The position numbers and the translations under genes are program-made. From positions 1 through 54,626 of the forward strand of contig JAIPGJ010000006.1 of the NCBI GenBank assembly GCA_021736185.1: a DNA stretch of 54,626 nt, given 5' to 3'. Numbering within the stretch: position 1 is the stretch's first letter; every line of letters begins with the position of its first letter. Below the pieces are notes generated by a model, which ran no database searches, had not been told where the DNA came from, and saw nothing but the letters and a program-made list of their open reading frames with translations. Positions 28,244 to 38,492 of the stretch are shown piece by piece. This DNA comes from Fidelibacterota bacterium. GTDB taxonomy: Bacteria > Fidelibacterota > UBA8477 > JABMPR01.

Positions 28244-29260
28244 TTGACTTTAAAATTAGGTATACTGGCGCAAGCTCTCGGTGCCAGCTTAGAGGGAGAT
28301 GGGAGTGTAGAGATCTCGAAGCTCAATGAGATTCAGGTGGCTGCACCCGATGAAATATCCTTCATCTCAAATCCTAAATATCTAAAATATGTAGAAACTA
28401 CCCAGGCTGCTGCACTCATCGTTCCAGAAGATTTGGATATTGAGTACCCTCAGCTATTGAGGACCGCCAATCCCCAACAGGCCATGTTGAAAGCGCTACA
28501 ATTGCTGAATCAAAAGGAGCGTCTGGTTTGTCCAGGAATCCATGCCTCAGCTGTGCTTCATCCTTCAGTGAAAGTGCCGGCTTCAACAGAAATTGGCCCC
28601 GGCGTTTTTATTGACCAAGATGTCAAGCTGGGTGAAGACATCATTATCGAGGCCAATACGGTGATTGGCAGTGGCTGTGAACTGGGTGACGGAACCCATC
28701 TATATCCCAATGTTGTTCTCTATGAGGATTGTATTCTGGGAAAAAAATGTGTGATACATAGTGGAACTGTTGTAGGAAGTGATGGATTTGGATTTGCCGT
28801 TGAAGCAGGTAAAATTGAAAAAATTCCTCAAACCGGAAATGTCATTTTAGGTGATGAGGTTGAGATTGGTGCCAATTGTGCGATTGATCGAGGATCCATT
28901 GGTGCAACCAGCATTGGTGATGGTAGCAAGCTGGACAATCTTGTGCATATCGCCCATAATGTACGGATTGGGAAAAATTGTTTTCTCACGGCTCAGGTAG
29001 CCATTGCTGGCAGTACAGACATCGGAGATAGAGTTCAGATGGGTGGCCAGAGCGGTGTCATCGGTCACCTTCAAGTTGGTAATGATGTCACCATTGCCAG
29101 TCGCGGTGGAGTCACACATGACATTCCAGACGGGACCATGGTGAGTGGTTTTCCAGCCCGTCCACATAGAGATGAATTGAAAATTGAAGCCATAGTGAAA
29201 AAATTACCAGACTTGTATAAGACTGTTAAAATGCTTGAAAAACAAGTAAATAAAGACTAA
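28244..29260 (+). CDS. lpxD: UDP-3-O-acylglucosamine N-acyltransferase LpxD (TTG start)
   Basis: 338 residues. The N-terminal uridine-binding domain (about 1-100) has NEIQVAAPDEISFISNPKY. The left-handed beta-helix made of hexapeptide repeats runs from about 100 to 310, with the catalytic histidine in VHIAHNVRIG and YPNVVLYEDCILG before it. It adds the second acyl chain in lipid A synthesis. The TTG at 28244 is the best start: it gives the usual N-terminus, although the AGGGG upstream is about a dozen bases away. Confidence 0.95.
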   Translation: MTLKLGILAQALGASLEGDGSVEISKLNEIQVAAPDEISFISNPKYLKYVETTQAAALIVPEDLDIEYPQLLRTANPQQAMLKALQLLNQKERLVCPGIHASAVLHPSVKVPASTEIGPGVFIDQDVKLGEDIIIEANTVIGSGCELGDGTHLYPNVVLYEDCILGKKCVIHSGTVVGSDGFGFAVEAGKIEKIPQTGNVILGDEVEIGANCAIDRGSIGATSIGDGSKLDNLVHIAHNVRIGKNCFLTAQVAIAGSTDIGDRVQMGGQSGVIGHLQVGNDVTIASRGGVTHDIPDGTMVSGFPARPHRDELKIEAIVKKLPDLYKTVKMLEKQVNKD

Positions 29261-29295
29261 GTGAATGCTGACTGGTAATGAAGGAATAGAATTAG

Positions 29296-30702
29296 ATGCA
29301 GGATAGACGAGAAAATCAAAGAAGTATTAAAAAGGCCGTATCAATTGCGGGTATTGGGTTGCATACGGGCGTTCAAACTCGAATGACTTTCAAACCTGCT
29401 GCTCAGAACACAGGCATTCGCTTTTTGAGAACCGATGTTCCCAATGCGAAGCCCATTCCAGCCGATATTGATCATGTCGTTGACATATCCAGGGGAACCA
29501 CCCTTGAACATAATGGATCACGTATTCATACTACTGAGCACGTTTTAGCTGCCATCAGTGGTTTGGAAATTGACAATATACTCATTGAATTGGATAATAA
29601 AGAACCACCCGTTATGGATGGGTCTGCCATTCCTTTTGTAGATATCCTCCTTGATGCAGGTTTTGAAGAACAGGATGCTGCCAGAGAATATCTGGTCCTG
29701 GTCAAGACGATTACCTATTCGGATCCTGAAAAGGGCGTTGATATTCACGCACTCCCTTCCAATCAATTCCGCGTGACCTTCCTTATTGACTACAAATTGC
29801 AGTCGCTGGGGACACAATACATGTCCTTCTATTCACTGGAACAGGATTTCGTTGAGCAAATTGCTCCAGCACGTACCTTCTGTTTTCTTCACGAAGTTGA
29901 AGAATTGAAGGCACAGGGACTGATAAAAGGTGGCTCTGCTGATACTGCCCTGGTGATGATCGATAGAAAAATTGAAGAATCAGAACTGGATCGCCTACAA
30001 AAATTATTCAATATTGATGAAAAATTGGTTCAGAGTGACAACGGCATCCTCAATGGTAAAGAGCTGCGTTCAAAAACAGAGCCGGTCCGTCATAAAATCC
30101 TCGATTTGATTGGTGATCTTGCCTTACTGGGAATGCCCATTCAGGGCCATATTACCGCAGCCAGAAGTGGTCATGCCAGTAATGTTGAGCTGGTCCGTCT
30201 CCTTAAAAAGGAATACGAAAAACAAATTCTTGCCAAGCGTTTTCAAAGACGCCCCAGAGAGCGTCAAATTGTATTTGATACTGAAGCCATCATGCGGATT
30301 CTGCCTCACAGATATCCCTTCCTGCTCATTGATCGTATCATTGACTTTACTCCTGGTGAAAAAATTACTGCGCTTAAGAACGTTACCATGAACGAACCAT
30401 TTTTTCAGGGACACTTCCCAGGCAAACCGGTCATGCCAGGGGTGCTAACCCTGGAAGCCATGGCCCAGGCAGGAGGAGCATTACTTCTGAATGCCGGCGA
30501 AGACCCTGAAAACAAACTGGTTTTCTTTTCAGCTATTGATAATGTCAAGTTTCGGAAACTTATTGAGCCTGGCGATCAGATTATTTTTGAGATTGAGTTA
30601 GTAAAATTTCGTCTCCGTTCAGCCAAACTACGGGGTATGGGATTTGTTGATGGAAAACTGGTGGTTGAGGCAGATCTCATGGCCTCAATTGTAGACAGGT
30701 AA
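29296..30702 (+). CDS. Bifunctional LpxC deacetylase / FabZ dehydratase
   Basis: 468 residues, two enzymes in one chain. Residues 1-310 are LpxC: SIAGIGLHTGV, the zinc-site HTTEHVLAAISG, KGGSADTALVM, PVRHKILDLIGDLALLG and the catalytic-His loop AARSGHASNVELV. From about 320 there is FabZ: IMRILPHRYPFLLIDRI and the catalytic H373 in FFQGHFPGKPVMPGVLTLEAMAQ-type sequence. LpxC commits UDP-acyl-GlcNAc to lipid A; FabZ dehydrates the hydroxyacyl-ACP used by LpxA and LpxD. This fusion is well known in Bacteroidota and related phyla and is a useful lineage marker. Confidence 0.97.
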   Translation: MQDRRENQRSIKKAVSIAGIGLHTGVQTRMTFKPAAQNTGIRFLRTDVPNAKPIPADIDHVVDISRGTTLEHNGSRIHTTEHVLAAISGLEIDNILIELDNKEPPVMDGSAIPFVDILLDAGFEEQDAAREYLVLVKTITYSDPEKGVDIHALPSNQFRVTFLIDYKLQSLGTQYMSFYSLEQDFVEQIAPARTFCFLHEVEELKAQGLIKGGSADTALVMIDRKIEESELDRLQKLFNIDEKLVQSDNGILNGKELRSKTEPVRHKILDLIGDLALLGMPIQGHITAARSGHASNVELVRLLKKEYEKQILAKRFQRRPRERQIVFDTEAIMRILPHRYPFLLIDRIIDFTPGEKITALKNVTMNEPFFQGHFPGKPVMPGVLTLEAMAQAGGALLLNAGEDPENKLVFFSAIDNVKFRKLIEPGDQIIFEIELVKFRLRSAKLRGMGFVDGKLVVEADLMASIVDR

Positions 30703-30707
30703 AAAAT

Positions 30708-31490
30708 ATGAAATCTCGCATTCATCCAACGGCTCTTATCAGTCCCGATAACGTAAAAATCGGGAAAAATGTTACCATTGGACCTTATGCGATTATAGAA
30801 GAGAATGTCACCATTGGCGACGGTTGTATCATTAAAGCCCACGCCCTGGTTGGTGCTCGTACTACCCTGGGTAAAAATTGTCGCCTATTTAACGGAGCCG
30901 TGGTTGGTGAAATTCCCCAGGACTTGAAATATGCTGATGAAGAAACGGAAACCATATTAGGCGATAATGTGGTGGTTCGTGAATATTGCACCATCCATCG
31001 TGGAACCACAGATCGTTGGAAAACCACTGTTGGTCACAACGTACTCATCATGGCCTATTGTCATATCGGGCATGACTGTGAGATTGGTGATAATGTCATT
31101 ATTGCCAACTCCTGTAATATGGGTGGCCATGTTGAAGTCGGTGATTTCGTTATCATTGGTGGCGCCGTCCCCATTCACCAATTTGTAAAAATTGGGAAAC
31201 ATGCCTTTATTGCCGGGGGTTTTAGAATTACCAAGGATGTGCCTCCCTATATACGAGCATCCCATATGCCACTGACCTACAACGGATTAAATTCAGTGGG
31301 ACTTCATCGGCGTGGTTTCCCCAGTGAAAGCATCAACCAGATCAAGCACGCCTACACCACCATCTATCGCAGTCATATGAATGTTTCACAAGCCGTGAAA
31401 GAGATCCAGAGTACCATGGAACTCACTCCTGAGATTCAGGACATCCTCGATTTTATTGAGGAGAGTTCACGAGGAATTATCAGAGGCTAG
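30708..31490 (+). CDS. lpxA: UDP-N-acetylglucosamine acyltransferase LpxA
   Basis: 260 residues, first enzyme of lipid A synthesis. A hexapeptide-repeat beta-helix covers about residues 1-190 (IHPTALISPDNVKIGKNV, EIPQDLKYADEETE) with the catalytic histidine in MAYCHIGHDCEIGDNVI. The helical C-terminus has GLNSVGLHRRGFPSE as in E. coli LpxA. It begins 5 bases after lpxC-fabZ. lpxB, the usual next gene, is not found here or elsewhere in the window. Confidence 0.96.
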   Translation: MKSRIHPTALISPDNVKIGKNVTIGPYAIIEENVTIGDGCIIKAHALVGARTTLGKNCRLFNGAVVGEIPQDLKYADEETETILGDNVVVREYCTIHRGTTDRWKTTVGHNVLIMAYCHIGHDCEIGDNVIIANSCNMGGHVEVGDFVIIGGAVPIHQFVKIGKHAFIAGGFRITKDVPPYIRASHMPLTYNGLNSVGLHRRGFPSESINQIKHAYTTIYRSHMNVSQAVKEIQSTMELTPEIQDILDFIEESSRGIIRG

Positions 31491-31532
31491 TAGGCCCGAA
31501 GGATTTCCTTCATCTTTTGTCATACTCGACTT

Positions 31533-32222
31533 ATGTCAATTTTATTCACCAAGTATCTATATTATATCCCTGTTCTTGCATTGCTTAGTCTTCGCCTGAG
31601 TGCTGGAGATAATTTTCCTGTCTGGGACCATGCTGATCTGTTTAAGCAGGATTTAAAAAGTGCCTCTCTGGTGACAAATCTTCCCAATATTACGGATGCT
31701 GATCATTTTATTGGCCTGCAGTTATCAGCATCCCAGATCTATTCGAACTCTGGCTCTTACCAAAGCATGCCCGGGGTTCGTTTGAGTCTTTATCCTAATC
31801 CAGGTTATAATCTCTGGGTTCAATTTGCCCCTTGGCCAGGCTCTCAGCCTAACTTCTCGGTGGGTATCGGTCTCCAAGTTGAATTTACCGGTACAGACCT
31901 CCAGCGCAGAAAAGCTATCGGAGTCAGCTGGAATTCTATTTTTAACGATGGCTATATACAGAGGGATATTTCCATCCATGGCCTCTATGGTCTTACTTAC
32001 AGGAAACTAAATTATGGAATAATGGCTGTTATCGACTTACAGCATCTTGTGGTTGAGGATGGTAAGGGAGTCCCCGATTATGATGAAACGATTCTAATCG
32101 CTGTGCCCTATATTAATAAGCTGGTCAGCAAAGTATGGCGGGTATCATTGATGGTGCCTTATAACTCAACTGGACCAGGAATTGTCCTAGGAAGTGAGTT
32201 TTTGATTGGGAAACGGAAATAG
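31533..32222 (+). CDS. Secreted protein of unknown function, possibly a small outer-membrane barrel
   Basis: 229 residues. A signal peptide ends near residue 24 (LRLSA). The mature sequence is rich in aromatic and alternating residues (GVRLSLYPNPGYNLWVQFAP, ISIHGLYGLTYRKLNYGIMAVIDL), with strands and turns like an outer-membrane barrel, and ends LGSEFLIGKRK. No family recognised. It sits between lpxA and dxr, and its stop TAG (32220-32222) directly abuts the dxr ATG, so it belongs to the envelope operon. Position suggests an envelope role, nothing more. Confidence 0.75.
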   Translation: MSILFTKYLYYIPVLALLSLRLSAGDNFPVWDHADLFKQDLKSASLVTNLPNITDADHFIGLQLSASQIYSNSGSYQSMPGVRLSLYPNPGYNLWVQFAPWPGSQPNFSVGIGLQVEFTGTDLQRRKAIGVSWNSIFNDGYIQRDISIHGLYGLTYRKLNYGIMAVIDLQHLVVEDGKGVPDYDETILIAVPYINKLVSKVWRVSLMVPYNSTGPGIVLGSEFLIGKRK

Positions 32223-33380
<1,158 letters not shown>

Positions 33381-34580
33381 ATGGGTTTCTTTTCATTTGA
33401 TACATTAGTCACCATCGCCGCAGCTGTTTTCACGCTGGGTATTCTTATTTTAATACATGAACTTGGTCACTTTTTAGTGGCTCGAATGGTGGGAATCCGT
33501 GTTGAGCGATTTTCCATCGGCATGCCACCCCGATTACTCAGTATCCAGAACAAAGTGGATGGTTTCTGGATAAAACTTTTTATCCCCTGGTTTTTTCAAC
33601 GCATTGCCAATGCCACAAGCATCGAGTATCGCATACGCAGGAAAAACCCCAAAGCCGGTGATACCGAATATTCCCTGAGCTGGACTCCTTTTGGTGGCTA
33701 TGTGAAGATGTCCGGAATGATCGATGAATCCATGGATGGCGAGATTGTTGGGAAACCATGGGAATTTGGCAGTAAAAAGAGATGGCAGCAGTTATTGACC
33801 ATATCCGGTGGTGTCATCATGAATACCCTCCTGGCTTTCGTCATCTTTAGCGCCATCATTTACTCAAGTGGGATGGATGAGCCAGTGGCAGGAACTTCTG
33901 TAGGCTCACTGTTGAGTACTGAGGAAAGAGAAGTCTTTCCCGCCGAAGCAGCGGGAATCATGGAAAATGATCAGATTGTGATGATCAACGGTCAAGCTGT
34001 CAATGAATGGGAAGATTTGACCGGGATTGTACATGACTTGCCTGGTGAAACCATCTCTGTGGAATGGTTGAGAAATGGAAGCCGCTACAGCGATTCCATC
34101 AAGGTGATCAAAGAGACAGTACCCACGCCTGAAGGAACGGTTGACATTGGCATGATCGGGATTGGTCGCGTCACGGAACACAGGGACCTCGGCCTGGTCG
34201 AATCGATTTCCTATGGTGCCAGGAGTACCTACATGTTTGGAACCCTCATGGCTCGTGGATTCTGGTCCATGGTCACTGGTGAGACCTCCATGGATCAAGT
34301 CGGTGGACCCGTCATGATTGCCAAAATGGCTGGGGATATGGCCCGTCGTGGTTGGTTGGATGTATTCTATTTTATGGCCATTATCAGTGTGAATCTGGCT
34401 TTCATTAATATTTTACCCATCCCCGGTCTGGACGGTGGGCATTTTTTAATCATCAGTATTGAGGGCATCATCCGGCGACCCTTGCCCCTCAAGGTAAAAA
34501 TGATTATCCAGCAGGTGGGAATGTTATTTTTATTGGGTTTGGTACTATTTATTACCATTCAGGACATTTCCCGGTTATAG
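33381..34580 (+). CDS. rseP: RseP-type site-2 zinc metalloprotease
   Basis: 399 residues, inner-membrane protease that cleaves anti-sigma factors and leftover signal peptides. The zinc motif H26-E-L-G-H30 is in the first membrane segment and the third ligand is in ILPIPGLDGGHF near residue 350. A single PDZ-like domain spans about 165-250 (VFPAEAAGIMENDQIVMINGQAV). E. coli RseP has two PDZ domains; one is common in this branch. Next to dxr, as in many Gram-negative genomes. Confidence 0.95.
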   Translation: MGFFSFDTLVTIAAAVFTLGILILIHELGHFLVARMVGIRVERFSIGMPPRLLSIQNKVDGFWIKLFIPWFFQRIANATSIEYRIRRKNPKAGDTEYSLSWTPFGGYVKMSGMIDESMDGEIVGKPWEFGSKKRWQQLLTISGGVIMNTLLAFVIFSAIIYSSGMDEPVAGTSVGSLLSTEEREVFPAEAAGIMENDQIVMINGQAVNEWEDLTGIVHDLPGETISVEWLRNGSRYSDSIKVIKETVPTPEGTVDIGMIGIGRVTEHRDLGLVESISYGARSTYMFGTLMARGFWSMVTGETSMDQVGGPVMIAKMAGDMARRGWLDVFYFMAIISVNLAFINILPIPGLDGGHFLIISIEGIIRRPLPLKVKMIIQQVGMLFLLGLVLFITIQDISRL

Positions 34581-34592
34581 CTATCTTCGCTG

Positions 34593-35540
34593 ATGATGCA
34601 AGCTCCCAAACATAAACCAGTAAGTGTATTGGTATATATTAGATATTCTTTTGAATTTCTGCTTCTGCTGGTTTTTAACATCATCTTGTTTATTCTGCCC
34701 TGGGCGCTTTCCTGGCGTCTGGGTCGAGGTTTGGGCTGGATTGCCTACAAGCTGTTCACAAAGCGTAAATCTACGGTCACACAAAATATTCACAGAGCTT
34801 TTCCAGAGATGGGGGAAGCTGATGTGGAGGCTCTGATTAAAGCCTGCTATTTGCATTGGGGGGAAGGATTCATTTCTACCCTGAAATTATGGATGATCAG
34901 CCAGCGCAAAGCCCGTTCTATCGTCGAAGCGCCTGGTCTGGATGATTATGTCCTCGGTTCCATCGAGAAACAGGAGCCCATTCTGTATTTTACTGGCCAC
35001 TTTGGATCCTGGGAAATGGCTGGTCGCTACGTGGGGGGGCTCGGTGATGGAGCTGCTTCCATATATCGTATTCAAAAAAATCCGCTGGTTGACTGGTTCT
35101 TAACCAAAATTCGTGAATATCATCAACTGGAGCTGGTTAACTCATGGTCCGGATTGCCCGCCTTTGAAGAGGCTTTAAAAAGGACTTATGGATTAGCGGT
35201 AGTTGGGGATCAGTACAAGGGTAAAAAGGGGATTCAAGTTGACTTTTTCGGAATCCCGTCCTCGACTCCCAGAGGAGCGGCCATGTTAACCTATCGTGTG
35301 AAGCCAAAACTGGTTTTTCTGGCCTGTACCCAGCATCGCGGCCGTTATAAAATTAAGATTGAAGAAATTAAATATGAACTGCCCAAACAAATGACTGAGG
35401 AGTGGGTTCACGATATTACACAAACCCTTACCAGCAAGCTGGAGCAGGAAATTCGCAAGTATCCCGAGCAATATTTCTGGTTCCACCGTCGCTGGAGAGA
35501 CCTGGATCGACAAGAGAGACTGGCAAAATCAGATTCATGA
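34593..35540 (+). CDS. LpxL/HtrB-family lipid A acyltransferase
   Basis: 315 residues with one membrane anchor (about 15-40). The catalytic H-x4-E dyad is H136 and E141 in TGHFGSWEMAG, and the downstream DQYKGKKGIQVDFFG and FWFHRRW (C-terminal, near residue 300) blocks are typical of late acyltransferases that add secondary acyl chains to Kdo-lipid A. Two adjacent in-frame ATGs begin it. Whether it is LpxL, LpxM or another acylating enzyme cannot be told from sequence. Its stop overlaps the next gene's ATG. Confidence 0.92.
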   Translation: MMQAPKHKPVSVLVYIRYSFEFLLLLVFNIILFILPWALSWRLGRGLGWIAYKLFTKRKSTVTQNIHRAFPEMGEADVEALIKACYLHWGEGFISTLKLWMISQRKARSIVEAPGLDDYVLGSIEKQEPILYFTGHFGSWEMAGRYVGGLGDGAASIYRIQKNPLVDWFLTKIREYHQLELVNSWSGLPAFEEALKRTYGLAVVGDQYKGKKGIQVDFFGIPSSTPRGAAMLTYRVKPKLVFLACTQHRGRYKIKIEEIKYELPKQMTEEWVHDITQTLTSKLEQEIRKYPEQYFWFHRRWRDLDRQERLAKSDS

Positions 35541-36169
35541 AAATCATTGGTCCCATTGATATCTTCCATCGCTTCTCCCTTGACCAGGTTGATATGATTC
35601 AATCGGTTTTGAGGCAGGGAAAGATGATTGTCTATCCCACGGATACCCTTTATGGCTTGGGTGCCGATGCTAGCTCGTCGGAAGCCGTGGATAGACTCTA
35701 CAAACTCAAGTCTCGTAGCAATTCACCAGTATCAGTGCTTTTGCCCTCAGTCAATGAGCTGTTGAATATGGCCACTGGTCTGAGCCCAGCTGCGATTAAG
35801 CTCATCCGAACTTTCATGCCAGGCGCGCTGACGGTAATTTGTCGGAGCCATTATGGATTCGCCCCGCGCTTGATATCCCCAGGGGGTAGCATCGGTTTTA
35901 GAGTCCCTGGAGACATAATATCGCGTCAAATACCGGCATTGTATGAGCAAGCAATTACTACCACCAGCGTGAATCCGGCTGGTTTAACACCGGCTGCATC
36001 GCGAGCTGAGGTTGAAGCATATTATGGAGATCAGGTCGATCTCATGATTGATATTGGACCTTTGCAGAGATCCAAGGGAAGCACGGTGATTGATCTAACT
36101 TCAGCACCTTTCAAAATTCTCAGAGAAGGTGAAATATCTCGCCAAGTCTTGCAGGATTTCCTAAACTAA
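35537..36169 (+). CDS. Threonylcarbamoyl-AMP synthase (TsaC/Sua5/YrdC family)
   Basis: 210 residues from ATG 35537, which overlaps the preceding stop (ATGA). A longer frame begins at 35402 inside the acyltransferase gene and is rejected. The nucleotide and threonine-binding motifs are IVYPTDTLYGLGADA, KSRSNSPVSVLLP and TTTSVNPAG. It makes L-threonylcarbamoyladenylate for the t6A tRNA modification at position 37. It has no C-terminal Sua5 domain, so it is the short TsaC-like form. An outlier in function among envelope genes. Confidence 0.94.
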   Translation: MKIIGPIDIFHRFSLDQVDMIQSVLRQGKMIVYPTDTLYGLGADASSSEAVDRLYKLKSRSNSPVSVLLPSVNELLNMATGLSPAAIKLIRTFMPGALTVICRSHYGFAPRLISPGGSIGFRVPGDIISRQIPALYEQAITTTSVNPAGLTPAASRAEVEAYYGDQVDLMIDIGPLQRSKGSTVIDLTSAPFKILREGEISRQVLQDFLN

Positions 36170-36176
36170 CAGCCTT

Positions 36177-38006
36177 ATGTATTTACGCATACTCAAACTG
36201 ATCAAACCTTATTGGGCTCAATTAAGTACTGGCGTATTATTTTCCATAATAAATGTCCTTTTCCATTCTCTAACACTCTGGTTGTCAGCGTCTTTTATCA
36301 CCACGATATTTGCAAATCCCGATGAACAGATGGTCAGCTCTGCTGAATCAATGGGTGCGAATATTGATCTCAATGAAAGGTTGAAGCAATTAACCAGTGA
36401 GTACTTCTTTTCGGGCAGTCAAGTTGATGCCCTGGCCACCCTGGCACTGGTCATTCTCTTCAGTTACCTCATTAAGTCTCTGGCCTATTATGGAAACCAG
36501 CTTTTTACCGGGTATGTCCAGGCAAAAGTTGTTCAGGACCTGCGTCTGAGTCTGTATCGACATTTTCTCTCTCAACCGCTGGCCTTTTTCCAAAATCGTC
36601 GCAGTGGCGATCTTATTTCACTGGCTATGAATGATGTTCTGAAAGTAAATCAAGCTCTGGCTACCACTTTTCATCCTCTGGTGATTGAGCCCCTCTATAT
36701 CATTGCCTACCTGAGCATATTGTTCATTATTGATTGGAAGCTTACCCTGATTTCCATCCTTATTATCCCGGTCACAGCTCTCTTTATTGCGGTGATCAGT
36801 AAAAGTATCCGACGCAAGGTGGTCCGGGTGCAAGCCCAGTTGGGTGAAATTACCTCACGCTTCTCAGAGTTGATATCCGGTATTAGAATTATCAAAGCTT
36901 TTGTAAATGAAGAGAATGAGAATAAGCGCTTTGGAGCTGAGGCCCAAAAACTGTTCCGGCTTATGTTCAGGCAGATCAGCCTGCAGAGTCTGTCCCTGCC
37001 AGTGACTGAAATGCTGGGTGTCAGTATGGCCGTGGTCCTTTTATGGATCGGTGGCCTCCAGGTGCTTGAATATGGTACCATCAGTAGTTCCGATTTCTTA
37101 AGATTCATTGTGATCCTATTTGCCATTTATCAACCCATCCGCAACCTGGCAAAAGTTAATATCAGTATTCAGACGGGTGTGGCTGCAGGTGGCAGAGTGT
37201 TTAAAGTCATTGATATTGAACCTGCCATTCGTGACGAAATTGGGAGTAAGGAGCTCAAAGTTTTCGAAAAAGAAATTCGTTTTGAATCCGTGAGCTTTGT
37301 CTATGATCATTCCGAGATGCAGGCAATTAATAATATTAATACGGTGATCCATAAAGGTGAGGTAGTGGCCCTAGTGGGTCCCTCAGGTGCCGGTAAGACC
37401 ACGGTAGTGGATCTGATCCCCCGTTTTCATGATATCACTGCCGGTAGTATTAGTATTGATGGCAGTGATATCCGCAGCTTGACTCGCGCCAGTATTCGGA
37501 AACAGATAGGCATCGTTTCCCAGGAAACCATTCTCTTCAATGATACAGTGTACAATAATATTGCCTATGGGATGGAAAGCAATGCCGCAGATGTTGAAGC
37601 TGCAGCCAGGAAAGCCAACGCCCATGACTTTATTCTCAAGATGGAACAGGGCTATGAAACCATGTTGGGTGAACATGGAGCCCGTCTCTCCGGGGGGCAA
37701 AAACAACGGATTGCCATTGCTAGAGCTCTCCTTAAAGATCCCTCAATTCTCATTCTGGATGAAGCCACCTCGGCCCTGGATACAGAGTCTGAGAAGGCGG
37801 TGCAGTCAGCTATTGAAACCCTGATGAAGGGACGAACTGTTATCGTCATTGCCCATCGTCTTTCCACCATTTTAAGTGCCGATAAGATATTGGTTTTGGA
37901 TCATGGTGAGATTGTGGAACAGGGGAATCATGAAACCTTGAGTAAAGCAGGTGGACTATATGAGAAACTCTATCGTCTGCAGTTTGCCGGGGGAACTCCA
38001 TCCTGA
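36177..38006 (+). CDS. MsbA-like ABC transporter (fused permease and ATPase)
   Basis: 609 residues. An ABC type-1 membrane domain with six segments spans about 15-330, with a large loop after segment 1. The ATPase domain has Walker A GPSGAGKTT at 401-409, signature LSGGQKQR at about 503-510 and Walker B SILILDEATS just after. This half-transporter architecture and its place directly after lipid A genes make lipid A-core flipping (MsbA) the best guess; a drug or lipid exporter is the alternative. Confidence 0.88.
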   Translation: MYLRILKLIKPYWAQLSTGVLFSIINVLFHSLTLWLSASFITTIFANPDEQMVSSAESMGANIDLNERLKQLTSEYFFSGSQVDALATLALVILFSYLIKSLAYYGNQLFTGYVQAKVVQDLRLSLYRHFLSQPLAFFQNRRSGDLISLAMNDVLKVNQALATTFHPLVIEPLYIIAYLSILFIIDWKLTLISILIIPVTALFIAVISKSIRRKVVRVQAQLGEITSRFSELISGIRIIKAFVNEENENKRFGAEAQKLFRLMFRQISLQSLSLPVTEMLGVSMAVVLLWIGGLQVLEYGTISSSDFLRFIVILFAIYQPIRNLAKVNISIQTGVAAGGRVFKVIDIEPAIRDEIGSKELKVFEKEIRFESVSFVYDHSEMQAINNINTVIHKGEVVALVGPSGAGKTTVVDLIPRFHDITAGSISIDGSDIRSLTRASIRKQIGIVSQETILFNDTVYNNIAYGMESNAADVEAAARKANAHDFILKMEQGYETMLGEHGARLSGGQKQRIAIARALLKDPSILILDEATSALDTESEKAVQSAIETLMKGRTVIVIAHRLSTILSADKILVLDHGEIVEQGNHETLSKAGGLYEKLYRLQFAGGTPS

Positions 38007-38019
38007 TCCATGTGGAGTA

Positions 38020-38436
38020 TTATTCCTCTTCGATACCCCGGTGGCGAAATGTCCATAAATCGTTTAATAAATAATTTAACACGGATGCGATGAGAATGGC
38101 GATAAGGTTTGCCAACATATAATATATGCCGACATAGTGGTGGAGGAGGAGCAGGATGATCCAGTTGAGTCCCCCTGCTATCCAGCTTACCAGCGTAAAC
38201 CTGATCAGGCCGGTCCGGATAGCCTGAAACCCCTTCATCTCACGATCTGTCCAGGTGAAACGATGATTCCAGAAAAAATTATTAAAGATGGCAATCTGAA
38301 TGGCGATGAGGGAAGCGATTGAAACGGGAACATACAGATATTCTTTTGCGTAATAAAGAATCGCGCTGTTAACAACAATGCCTGAAATGCCAACAAAAGA
38401 GAAGGAGATAAAGCGTTTGGGTATCTTAAATTGCAT
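38020..38436 (-). CDS. GtrA family membrane protein
   Basis: 138 residues from ATG at 38436 (MQFKIPKRFISFSFVGISG), with four hydrophobic segments and the family hallmarks FVGISGIVVNSAILYY, FFWNHRFTW and LNYLLNDLWTFRHR. GtrA proteins help move polyprenyl-linked sugars across the membrane for surface glycan modification. A TTG start at 38490 would add 18 residues and nearly meet the divergent gene, so the ATG is preferred. It is convergent with the MsbA-like gene. Confidence 0.88.
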   Translation of the reverse strand: MQFKIPKRFISFSFVGISGIVVNSAILYYAKEYLYVPVSIASLIAIQIAIFNNFFWNHRFTWTDREMKGFQAIRTGLIRFTLVSWIAGGLNWIILLLLHHYVGIYYMLANLIAILIASVLNYLLNDLWTFRHRGIEEE

Positions 38437-38492
38437 GGATGAATTTAATTTTATCGTTAGTAATGGATAGACAAAAAGTTTGAGGAACAAAC

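Noticed and set aside
35402-35536. A 45-residue N-terminal extension of the TsaC/Sua5 protein
   Set aside because: It lies inside the acyltransferase gene; the ATG at 35537 gives the usual family start and a typical ATGA overlap.
38437-38490. An 18-residue N-terminal extension of GtrA from a TTG at 38490
   Set aside because: It would leave only two bases to the divergent gene's start, and the ATG at 38436 already gives a complete GtrA fold; still possible but less likely.
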